DNA of 64,000 bases from Anas platyrhynchos (lineage: Eukaryota > Chordata > Aves > Anseriformes > Anatidae): positions 627,501 to 691,500 of the forward strand of contig NC_092606.1 in the NCBI RefSeq assembly GCF_047663525.1, in the 5' to 3' direction. A program made the position numbers and the translations under genes. Under the pieces are notes generated by a model that worked only from the letters and a program-made list of their open reading frames with translations, was not told the DNA's origin and ran no database searches. Below, piece by piece: positions 37,936 to 48,900 of the stretch (the stretch's first letter is position 1; each line of letters opens with the position of its first letter).

Positions 37936-40760
37936 ATAAAATGATCAGAGATCAAAAAAAAAAAAAAAAAAAAAAAAAGAAGGAGCAAGGAGGCAGCATT
38001 CCTATTTTGTTAAGTCGGCCGCTGTTGGACGCAGCGAGCCCAGGGGGGCAGCAGGGACGCGGGCAGCCTCTGACCGACTCCCGGGTCCCCGGCTTGGGGA
38101 CAAAGCAGCGACCTGCCGGCTGCATTTGTCCCGTGCTGTCAGACTCCTTGGGAGGCGAAATGGTTAACGTAGCTTAAACCTGCGCTGTATAGCTCTATGC
38201 ATAGACACGTATAGACCGAGGAGTGTAACTGCTGACACCTACATGCTTTGTATGGAACAAGCAATGTGTAATGTTGACTCGTAAAGCTTAATGATTAGAC
38301 TGGAAATGGATGCATAGCAATAACGCTCAGTTGTTAAACAATATCTTATATATATATAAAACACGATGTGCTGACAAGTCTCTGTGTGCAGACTAACAGC
38401 CGGGCACCGTTCCTGTACCCGCTGGTTTTGTTCTGCAGCTGTGCAAACCCTAATGGTTTTGGTGCGTTGGATTTGTTAATCCCCTTTTCTTTGCGTTATT
38501 ACTCTTCTGAAATCTCTCTGAGGAAGGGATGCCTCACGTTGCACAACCCGCAGCACAGGCGGAGGAGCTGCGCCGAGCCCTGGCAGGCAGAGCCAGTCCT
38601 GGTGACTCGCACGCTCCCCTCGTCTGGCTCTAGCCCCGGGCGGGCTGGTCGGGAAGCTCTCCCTCTTGACCCTGTTAATTAAAAAGCCATATTTTCTGAA
38701 TGTGCTTGCTAGGGCTAATCTAAGCGCTCCTGGCTATATCCTTCCCCTCTCCACTTTGAAGGTGCGGTTGTGAGGGCCCAAATAGCGCAGAGGCTCCCCG
38801 GCCCCCGGAGGCTGCGCTTGGCCAGGAGGAACCAGCACCTCGAGGGGCTGGGGCTGCCACCGGACTTGGGTGGGGGGCCCCAGTGCGGCCAAGAAAAATA
38901 ATTAGGGGCAAAGCGGCTAGGGCAAGATGTGCATCAGCAGGGCTGTGCGGGTGGGCCAGCTGGCACTGAGGCCACGCTGGGAACATGCCACCCACCAGTG
39001 GTGCCAGTGCCGTCCTGCGCAGCAAAGCCCAGCACGCCCCCGCCGCCGGTGCCCTTCTTGCTCCGTGGTAAGGCTGCGAGCCTGCATGGGCTTGGCTCCT
39101 AATCTGCTGTGCTGCAAACCGCCTGGTGGAGCACTCCCTGCTGACATCTGCCCCACTGGCCTGGGGACCTGCCCCTCTCCTGCACTGCGCTGTGCAGAGC
39201 TGTGGTGGCTGGGCCTAATCCTATTGCCCTGGGGAATGTTCAGCCTGAGGCAGAGCTTGAGGCTTCCCACAAACTGCCTCACTGCACAGAAAATCACACG
39301 CAGGACACAGCTGATAGATGAGGATCTGCAGTGTGGGAGTGTGGGGATGACTTCTCCTGGTTGCCCCGAAAAGCTGAAGGCACAGCAAGAAATGTGGTCT
39401 CTGAAGAGAGCAATGGTCAGGGATTTCTCTCTGCACAACGCATCTCAATGCACGAGGTACCCAAAACGAGCTGCCCGGAGGCAGAAGCGTGGCACTGTGG
39501 TGGTGCTCCCCACTGGGAAGATTGATGGGCAGCACACCAACAAGCCTCCATTTTGGGGGTGTAGGTGAACATCTCGGGGTCCCTGCTCTGCTTGGTGCCC
39601 ACAGGCCACCCACCAGCCCCGATGAGCCAATTTGGCAGTAATGCTGCTGCCGCCTCCTCCCTGCACGCCCGCTCTTGTCACTCCCCTGTGCTGCCTGGCT
39701 GCTGAGCACTGCTGGGGAAGTGAGGGGAGAGAAATCCTCCCGCTGCCCGCAGGCCGCCCCGCTCCCGCTGGGTGCCATGAGCCGCGCCGCGCCGCGGGGC
39801 CTCCCTGCCGGGCCCAGCAGAGCAGCCCCGAGCTGATGGCAGCGCTCACGTGCAGGCTCTCCCCCGCCCCACGCGCTCTGTAGAGCACAGAGATGAAAGT
39901 GCCGCGTCTCCTCACCAGTTAAAACCTGCCCTTTGCTCCCAAACGCCAAGTTTCTCTGTTTGCTCCCTCTCCAGCGGCGCTGCAGCGATGCCCATCACGC
40001 GCCAGCCCAGAGCCCCTGGCCCAGCCCAGAGCCCCCAGCCGAGCACCAGGGGTTGGGCAGGGGGCACAGAGCACGGCCCTGCGTGTCTGCACCGTAACGA
40101 GCCCCCGCACCTTCCCCCTTTTGTTCCCCTTGGGTAAGAACAGGGCAGCAGAGTCAGGCGTGGGCACGGTGGTGCAGGCAGCACAGAAGCAGTTAACATT
40201 AAGGGTGCAGCGGGGCCTCCTGCCTGTTTCCGCAGCATTTCAGCTTCCAGAGCACGACCCGTCCCTGCCATGGCCATTACAGCAGTGATGTGGGCACCAA
40301 GCCCCGGGAACCCCCCGGGCCTTTCTGTGTCTGCGCACCCCGACACCCGCTGCTGGGGGCAGGCGCTGAGCTGCAGCCCCAGCGGGGGCCTCGGGGCCCT
40401 GCAGGGCCGAGCCCCAGCCCCGCTCCCGGTGCTCTGGGGCCGTGCGGAGGCTGCCGGGGGCCCAGCCCTGCTGGGGCTGCAGCGGGCGGGGGGCGAAGGG
40501 CCGGGCCCCGGGTCCCAGCCTTGGTGGGCGCGGGGCTGCTCCCGGCCCCCGGTGGAGCACAGCAGCAGCCCGCGGGCTGACAGTTGTTCGAGGCGCAGCT
40601 CCCTGCCCGGCACCATCGCCCCCCAGGACCGCGTCCGAGGCTTTATTCTTTAATCCTTATTCCTTATTCTTTATTATTTATTCCTTATTTCTTATTCTTG
40701 ATTCTTTACAACCAAGTGCTTCCTGAGGCGCCCGTCACAGCGCCGCAGGAGCTGCCCTTC
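37936..40760. other. Intergenic, CCDC92B to the next CpG island
   Basis: Begins with an A run (about 37956-37978) and an AT-rich block to 38360 that may still be transcribed 3' UTR. After 38.7 kb it is GC-rich unique sequence. A T-rich run of imperfect TTATTC repeats is at 40645-40710. No gene supported. Confidence 0.5.
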
Positions 40761-42060
40761 CCCTCACGCCCCCCGGGCCGGGCCCTGCCCCTGCCCCCTA
40801 CCCCCCGCCCGCCCCCGCCGGGCCTGCGCCGGGGCTGCCGTGCCGGGAGCGCTCCGTGGCGCGGCCCCTTTAAGGCGGGGCGGGGCCGGGGGGGCCACGT
40901 GGTGCACGCGGCGCTGTCCCTGTCCTTCGCGGCGGGCGGCGGGCACGGCGCGGGGCGCCCCGTGGGGATCGGGCCGGGCCAGATGCCGCCGGCCGTGCCG
41001 GGCGCCGAGCAGCAGCAGCCGGGGCCCCGCGCCAGGAGGCCGCCGGAGGCCGAGCAGCGCCCCGGTAAGGGCAGCGGGAAGGGGAGCGCGGCGCCGGGCC
41101 CGGCATGGCGGGCTGCGGGCGGCGGGGCCGGGCCTGGCGGGACGGGACGGGACGGGCGGGGAGGGGACGGGGGCGCCGCCGCTGCTGCCCCCGGGGTCGG
41201 GGCAGGGCCGGGGCTGGAGCGGGGGCTCGGGGCTGTGTCGGCCCGGCCCGGCCCGGCCCCACGCGGTGCGGGCGGGGGGCGCCGTGCCCGTGCCCATCCC
41301 CGTGCCCGCCCCGCCGAGCCCCGGCTCCGCTCCGCTCCCCGCGGCGGGGCCGAGCCCCGGGACCGCCCCGGCGGCGGCTCCGAGCGAGCGGCCCCGGGGA
41401 AGGCGGGGAGGAGGGGGGGGGGGGCCAGGCCCGGGCCGCCACCGCGGGGGGGGGGCGGTCGGGGCCGGGGGGGCCGCGGCGGGGAGCGGAGCCGCTGGGC
41501 TCGGGCCCGGGCGGGCGGCGGGGGCCGGGCGGCGGCGGGGGGCGGCCGGGCCCTGCCCGCGGCGGCGCGGGGAGCCCCGGCCCCGTGAAGGTGACCTTCA
41601 GCGGGACGCGGCGCGGCCGCGGGGGGGGGCCGGGGGCGGCCGCTGAGGGCCCCGCGCCCCGGCCGGGGGCGGCCCCGGGGCCGGGCGGGCCCCGCTCGGG
41701 GGAGGCCGCGGGGCCCGGTCCCGGCCTGCCCGCGGCCCTGCGGCGGGAGCGGGACCGGGAGCGGGCCCGGGGCTCGGGGCCTGGCTCGGCCGCACGGGGC
41801 CGCTGGGGGGGGCTCTGCGGGCGGCTGCGGCCCCGTGCCCGGAGCGGGGCCGAGGCGGGGGAGCCGCGGGCACGGCAGGAAGGGGCCGGGCAGGGCCGGG
41901 TGTGCTGCCCGGGGAAGGGCGAGCAGCGTGCGGGGCTCTGCCTGAAGGCAGCGCGGTTCGGCTCCAGGCCGGGGGCTGGGGGGCTGCGGGCAGGGCGAGG
42001 CGCGGCCCTCCCGGCCCCTCCTGTGCCCCGGGTCCCGTGCCCTGTCCCGGTGTGGGCCCG
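40760..42060 (+). promoter_or_regulatory. CpG island promoter, CLUH and/or unassigned gene
   Basis: The largest CpG island in the right half. It encloses an ATG at 40983 and a strong donor at 41065. No other CpG island lies before the CLUH exons, so this is the most likely CLUH promoter; it may also drive the unrecognised exons at 42.9-50 kb. Confidence 0.7.
40983..41064 (+). CDS. CpG-island first coding exon (CLUH long form and/or unassigned gene)
   Basis: The ATG at 40983 opens MPPAVPGAEQQQPGPRARR and 8 more codons, ending in phase 1 (G) at CCCG|gtaagg. In phase it joins the CLUH exon at 50035 (G+AG gives Glu, then [11 protein letters not shown]), extending CLUH N-terminally. It joins equally well the candidate exons at 42905 or 43264. 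The start context is weak (C at -3, C at +4), and the frame is open upstream, so the true start may differ. Confidence 0.5.
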
Positions 42061-42401
42061 GCTGGGTCGGGCTCCTGGGGGTCTGCGCTCCCCGAGCACG
42101 CTGTGTTTGGGCCCGAGGAGTCGGCATGCTGAGCGCCGCGCTCAGGCCCAGCCCGTTCCCCTGATCTGATCACAGGAGGAAGGCACAGCCCTGCTGCTGC
42201 GGGGCTGCCCCTCGGCATGGCCCAGAGCCCCTCACCCTGACTGAGCGAGTGACCCCCCGAGTGACCTGCCGCTTCCTCCCTCCCCTGTTCTTATGGTGGT
42301 GAGGTGAATTTTTGAAGTTTGTCACCTAAAGCAAAGTTCATTGGCGTTTGAGCAGCCTGGCAGTAATTCAAGTGTGTGGGGAATGCAGCGCTGAGAGCCT
42401 T

Positions 42402-42427
42402 CCCCCCCCCCCCCCCCCCCCCCCCCC
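42402..42427. repeat. Homopolymer C run (26 nt)
   Basis: Twenty-six consecutive C, followed by a T-rich stretch, in the intron after the CpG-island exon. Confidence 0.93.
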
Positions 42428-42904
42428 GTGCTGTTTTTTTCCTTTTTTAATGGGTGCCAAGTGTGCAGCTCCAGCGGCTGGGTTAAAAAGTTACGCCGCG
42501 TAATCCCTGCTGTTCAAAGTGTGAGCTGATTGCTGGGGGAGGGAGGGAGGGAGGCGGAAAAATCCTCCCCGTGTGAGCGCGAGGAAGCTGGCAGGTGCCC
42601 GGGGGTCTGTGGGGAGGGGGGACCTGCAGCCAGCCCCCCCCAGCCCGGCGCAGGGGGCTGTCCATTGGCAGTGCCAGCTTGTGCTGCCCAGGCCTCTCCC
42701 GGTTCTGCGCACCCACCGCTGCCTGCCCGTGGCTCCGTCCCGTGCTGCCCGAAGCAGGCACTCGCCGTGGCTTTGCCGTGGGCAGGCTCCGAGTGGGCTC
42801 CTCGCTGAGAAAACACATTCTGTGTTGGTGGGCATCGAGACCTGAGGAATGCCCTCACCTCTGAACAGGCGAGGGGGCTGCCCGCTGCTTCTCTCCACCT
42901 CCAG

Positions 42905-42956
42905 GCAAGACACCGGTGCTGGGGCTGCTCTGTCCTGAGAGCAGGAACACAGAAGC
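42905..42956 (+). CDS. Candidate exon of the unrecognised gene
   Basis: Lies between a strong ctctccacctccag acceptor and AAGC|gtgagt donor. From phase 1 it reads [17 protein letters not shown], leaving GC. Both splice sites are near consensus, which argues for a real exon. Confidence 0.45.
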
Positions 42957-45900
42957 GTGAGTGCTTTGGGTACCTGTAGGGACTTCTGTCAAGGACAGTT
43001 AAAGTCACCTTTCTTATTACTAGCACAAGATCAAAAGGCAGCAGCTGTGTGCAGTGTTTTTGGATTATTTCTGTTTCTGCAGAAATAAGGCAGTGTTGTC
43101 ACTGCCTCAGAACGAGCTTGTCTTGTGCAGGTTCAGCGGTGTCTGCTTGGCGTAAAATCCTTTTCATCACTGCCTCGCCTGAAGACTTGCTGTTTCTAAC
43201 TAGGTCCCTCTGTCTCTGGTCTTTCCCATCCCCCCGTGTATTTGTCCGCCTTTTCTGTTGCAGGGGTGGAGAACGAAGGTATTGATGGGAAAACTGCTGT
43301 GGAGGTGAGCGTAGGTGTCCGCTGGTAACACAGGCAGAGCGCTGTTAATCTGGGGATGCGCTGTGGCTGCCAGGTTGCTTGACCTTGGAGGTTTGCTGGT
43401 GTTTGGGGAAGGAACTGCTGGCGGGTGGGTTTGCTAACATGCAGTGTAACAGATTTCAGAGGAACTGGAGGAAGAAATCCGCAAGATTGTCCTGCAAGAG
43501 AAATCTGCTCAGCGCTGCAGGGTTGAGGAAAGGCCGGTGACAAACACGGCACCCGAGTGGCAGGCTGGGGAGGGACCCCCGGGGGGGTGAAGCCTGGAGC
43601 CGCTCTGCCCGCGGGATGGCCACCGAGGTGCCCCTTGTGGGCCTGGGAGCTCGCTGCTCTGCCCATCATTAAACTCAAATTGCCTTAAACTCGGCCTTGC
43701 TCCTGGGTTAGGGAACCCAGAAGGCGAGGAGTGGAAGTAGGTCAGGAACACGCGCGCAGAGAAGCGCAGCCGCGTACCTGCCTCCTGCCCAGTGAAACAA
43801 CTTTGCGTCGCAGGGAGCTGTTTGTCTGAGCCGTCTGTAAATGACTAAACTTGGCAGCGCTCCGTCTGCCTCCTCGCCTTGCGCTCTGTCGGTTGTACTA
43901 GAAAGCTGTTATTTCTAGAAGCTTGGAGAGGTCTGAAGTTCATGCGTTTCTCTATTTGCATTTGAGCAGTAAAACCAGTCCACGGGAGCAGGACTCGCAC
44001 GGAGCGCGGCTGTTCCCGGAGTGGCGGTGCTGCTGCCGGCTGGGGCAACCCCAGGGGAAGGGCCGGGGGGGCAGTGCAGCCACTGGTCCCGTCCAGCTCT
44101 TCGCTCTGGGACTCCAGCAGGCGGTTTCTTAGCGCTGCGGATGGTTTGGCTGGTGTTGATCTTTGCACCCGGTTCCTGTGGTGTTTGAGGCGCACGTTGC
44201 TGCAGCAGTCCCCTCACCAGCTGGTTTCAGAACTAAGTTTCCAAAGCTTTGTTGGGACAGGAAGCGTACGAATGGGCTTAAATGTAGTTCCCAGGCGTGG
44301 AGAGCAAGCGTGGGTGCTGCAGCTGCCAGGCTCAGGGCACGGGGTCTGGTGGCTTGGAGCCCCTGAGCTGGGGGACCCTGGGAGCACCCTGGGCACAGCT
44401 GCAGTGCGGATGTCCCGGCAGCGGGAGAACACCAAAAGCCACAGGCTTCCGAGCAGACTGAAATGTGGCTTACGTTGTGTAGGTCCAGCCAGGCAGACCT
44501 GGCTGTGGGTGCGCAGGGCTGAGCAGTCTGCCCGCTTGCTCCCTGTGGGGCCGCAGAGCTGTGGGGCCGGGGCTGTTGAAGGCAGCCACGAGCTGCAGCC
44601 TGCTGCTGTCCCTGTGCCAGCCAAACCTGTGTGCTGAGAAGCCGCTGAAAAATAAGGGCAGTGCTTATAGCTCTTCCCACAGGTGGGTTAAAGCCAATTT
44701 GAGTTAAATGATGGCTGAGAGCAGCTGTAAGCTTCACTGTGGGCTCGTATTAAAAGAAGTGCTTGTTGTGCTGGAGGAGCACCGAAAGATCCTGGGAAGC
44801 TGTGGTTTCCTCTGCGGGGATGTGGGAGGCACATCTGTGCCGTGTCCCATCTCCTGGCAGGCCGTCCTACCGAGACCTTCCCACGAGGGCTCTCTGCGAT
44901 GCTGACGGCTATTAATTTAGCCAATTTATTTGGATTCAGTAAGCTATTTGTTTTGTTTAATTTATTGCTAGGCTAACATCTACTTTGCATCTGCTAGACC
45001 AGTGGCAGCCTTCGCACGCTACAGCCAGCACGTGCTGCATGGCACAGGGCTTCCCCCGGCGGGTGGTGTGGTGGTGCCGCTCAGTGCCGTGCCACCTCGA
45101 CACCTCTCCTGCACGGGGGCTCGCAGCGCTGCCCAGCACGAGCCCCTCGTGCTGCCCTCGCCGTGCTCCTGCGGCTGCTGCAGCCTGCGCCCGGCGCTCC
45201 TGGCAGCGTCAGCACTCTGCGGGAGGTGGGAAGGAAGGTGGAGTGGGAGGGGTGCGTGTAATCCCATCTGAGGATGGGTGGCTTAGCTTTCCTGCCCGGT
45301 GTGCCTCCCAAGCACGGGGCATGCTGGCAGTCTTATTTCTACATCCCAAAATCCCATTGCGCCACTAGTACGGGCTGGTGCTGTGTTGCTTTTTCTTAAT
45401 TTCTTTTATCGCTGCAGATCATCGCACAGAGCCATTGCACGGCGTCACCGCCCGCACGGCCTCCTCCTCGGAGAAGCGGGTGTCTCCAGCTGAGGAGCAC
45501 AATAGCTGCTTCGTTAGGCTGGGTTTATGTGACTATTAAAAGGGAAAAGTAAACTTTGTTTAAGCATAAATAGCGCCATTAAACTTAGTGATCTAATTAA
45601 TTGCAGCAAATTGTACTTCAGTTGATCCTCTTTAAAATGAAACTGAATCTGGGCTCGTCTTCGTTCGAGCCTGAGCTGCTGCTGCAAGGGGAGCCGAGGC
45701 TGCAGGGCACCGGGATGGTGGCACGGTCTCCAGGTGAGGAGAGAGCTGAAACTGTCAGAGCATTAAACTCTTCCAAAAATCATTAGCAGAAACTTTTGTT
45801 TTAGACGCCAATGTAACCTGACAACCGATCCTCGCTCCCGAGGACAGGAGAGGCCTCTTGTTACCAGGGATTTCAAGGTTACGCTTCTCCTGCGCTGGGA

Positions 45901-48900
45901 AATTGGCAGAGAGCCGCTCTGAGAAGAGAACAGCGGCCGTAGCCTGGGCTCTGCTGTTTTCTGGGGTGGTAACTCCCCGTACCCACATGAATTCAAGTGG
46001 GATTTTTCTTCTGTTTCCTTTCTCTGTTCCTAAAAAGAAGAACAGAAGCTAGCCGGGGTTTGACTTGCACTGGGGAGCTCTCGCTCTGCTGTTCAGCCTG
46101 TTGCTGCCTTTCCCCTTGGCAGGTTGGCTGCCAGAGCGCCAGGCTCTGGGGCAGCTTCCAGCCTTCCCAGGGCCTCCTTTGGAAATGAGTCTCCTTGGCC
46201 GGGTGTCGGTGCTGGGCAGGTGATTGCACGGGCTCTGTAGTCCTGATTTCGTTCTGGTTTTGAGGTTTTCTGTTCTGTTTTTTTTTTCTCTTTCTGCTCG
46301 GGCTGTGGCACTTATCTTCCTCTCGGTGGAGATGTGGGCTCCTTCCCGGCCCTGCAGTGCTGCTGAGCTCACGGCAGGCTGGTGGTGCTGGTGGTGGTGG
46401 TGGTGGTGCTGGCCGGGGAAGGCGAGGGGCTGGGTGTGCGCGGGGGCTGTGGGTTTCACCAGCACTTGTCGCTTGCACAAGTCTCGGGCTCTGTAATCCC
46501 TGCACCAGTTGTTGGATTTATTGAAATAACAGAGAGGAGTGGTTTGAGGGGAGCTGTCTGTGTGGTTTTTTGGCTCGTTTGGTACAGTGCAGCAGCGTGA
46601 GAGGACAGAAAATGCGTCTGGGAACGCCTCGGTGGTTTGCTGCCCAGGCCCTTTATGCCGCCTGCTCAGTATGGGCGGCCGTGCCCCGCCGAGGCCGCCA
46701 CAGAGAGTGCCCTCCTTGTAATTCAACGCGTCGCGCCTGCCTACGAGTTTGGCAGAGCTCTAACCCCTGTCCCATGCTGCACCGGTCCAGCACTTGATAC
46801 CGGCCGTCTATTTATAACGAGCTCGGGGCCCGAAGCACTCGGGCAAGCGCCCGCTCTTAGAGAGCGCTGCGGGGCCCGGGGGTGCACGCACGGCCCCGGG
46901 TCCGTGGGCTCGCTGCTGGGGCAGAGCTGGGGGCGTTCAGCGGCTGCTGCGGGGCTGCCACGGCGGGGCGAGGACGTGCGGCGGGTGACGGGCACCGGGC
47001 GAGACATCGGGGGAGCTGCTGCCAGGCCAGCAGCACGGCCGGCGGAGGAGGTGCGGGTGTGGGCTCCAGCACCTCTGGGATGCGCACCTGAGCCCGCCAC
47101 GGGGCCTGTGCTGCCTCTTCCCTCAGATCCATGTAAGAAGTTTCTCCGGAGAGCCCGGCTGGCTGTGAACGTGAACAGATCCGAACCAGGGAGGGTGAGC
47201 TCTGCTGTGCAGGAATCCGCCTTGTGGGGACTTAGATATGCGCGTGCAAAAAGGGATTTGCACGCAGAACTAACTCCTCTAACCCCGCGTCGTGTGAGCC
47301 AGGCTGCGTATGATCATGGGGAACAGCATTTTTGTGAACTGCTGCAGGCATGTCACCGACCTCATCTTCCAGACACGCAGCTCCAGCTCGCCCGACGAGC
47401 GGTCGCCGCTCTTACCGAAGCCTCCCACGAGCTGCGCCGGCTCCCCCAAGGTGCCGGCAGCTTCCCGGGGCGCCGCGCCGTACCCCGACGTCATCCCCAG
47501 CGCGGCGGCGGTGGGAAGCCTGCAGAAACGCGCCCAACGCGGCCAAGACTCGCCCGAGGCCGAGGGCGAAGCAGCAGCAGTGCCGGCCTGCGATAGCAGC
47601 TGCTGGGGAGCTGGCGGCGGTGCTGCCGGCCCTCTCCAGCGGGCAGGGGCGTCGCGTGCCGCAGCCGTCCTTCCAGCCGACCTTGAGGAAGGGCCGGCGG
47701 GGCCGTTCCATCGCGCCGCGCTGCCTCAGGCCTGCCAGTGCCGCGTGAAACCTGAGGACAGCAGCTCGGCCGTGGGGCCCGGGGCGGCCTGTGCCGTGCT
47801 CACCCCCGGACCCTGTGTGGAGCCAGCAGGCGGGGGGAGAAGCCCCCGTGTCCAGCAGCCAGTCACACCCCCAGGGCTCTGCGGGGAGAAGGCGTCCGAG
47901 GGCAGGGCCACGAGCACTGGTGCTGCGCAGACTGACCGTGCCGCAGGCCCCGGCAGCAGGCCCAGCGGGGGCTCCGTGCACGTGGTGCCCTCCAGGCAGC
48001 CCCAGAAGAGGAGGAAGAGGAAGAAGCTGCCGCCTCCAGGTGCTCACTGGAGCAGTGCTCTGTTGGGCTGCGTGTAGCTGGAGCCCCTGGCGGTGTCGGG
48101 GGGCTGTGTACAGTCGTGGGATGGCTGGGGGGGGAAGGGGGGGGGCACAGGCTGTGTTAGCTCACAGCAGGATGGAGATGAGGAAGGGGGCTGGGGTGAG
48201 GACCCAGCTCCGGGCCGGCTGTTGTCCCCGCCTGGGTGCAAGCAGCTGGGCTCGCTGCTGCTTGGGTCCCAAGGTCAAAGCTGGCCCCAGTGGTGGCTGG
48301 GCTGGGGCTCAGTGCTCTCGGTGCAGCTGGTGGTGTGCGGGGTGCTGCAGTGACACCGACGTGGGGCTGCCCCGTTGCTATTTCAGCGCCTCGTTGGCTG
48401 TTTGTGCCTCTGTCCTGCTGCCAGAGGCGTTCAGGCCGTGTGGGGCTCTCGGCGCTGCTTGGTGCCTGGAAGTACCTCTGGGGAGGGAAGGACAGGACCC
48501 GTGCCCCCGAATGGAACTGGAGCTGACGGTCAGAAACACGCTGAAACTCAGTGACGAGAGAGGAAGCGTCGTAGTCCCCAGTTTGGGGATCTCCAATTGC
48601 CTCTGCTGTCACTACATGGAGGGAGGGGAACTCGGGCGCAGTAAATGCTCCTGGTACTGTCACTTCTTCCCCCCCCCATGCCAGGCTGCTTTGCTGCAAC
48701 ATCTTCTGATCCTGTCCTCAGGAAGCTGGTGACTGACTGTGGTTTAGAAGATTTGTGCGAGCACTAATGAGTTATTAACGGAAACTCCCCACAATCCTCA
48801 TCTTGCCCCCTTCCTGCTGCGTGCAGCCAGCAATACTCAGACGCAGATGCAAATCCCCGTTCGTTCTGGGGCTGCCTGCCTGGCTCACGCGGTGCCCACC

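Larger units (their letters stand above)
43540..47126. other. Intronic stretch with further cassette-like segments
   Basis: Besides the 45607-45733 candidate, stop-free segments with usable splice sites start at about 43971, 44957, 45418 and 46124. I cannot order them into one frame. A GGT/GCT trinucleotide run is at 46376-46412. The rest is unique sequence. Confidence 0.4.

Noticed and set aside
40706-42127. 473-codon and other long minus-strand open frames across the 41-kb CpG island.
   Set aside because: Extreme GC content removes stop codons in all frames; the products are low-complexity Pro/Arg/Ala with no motifs.
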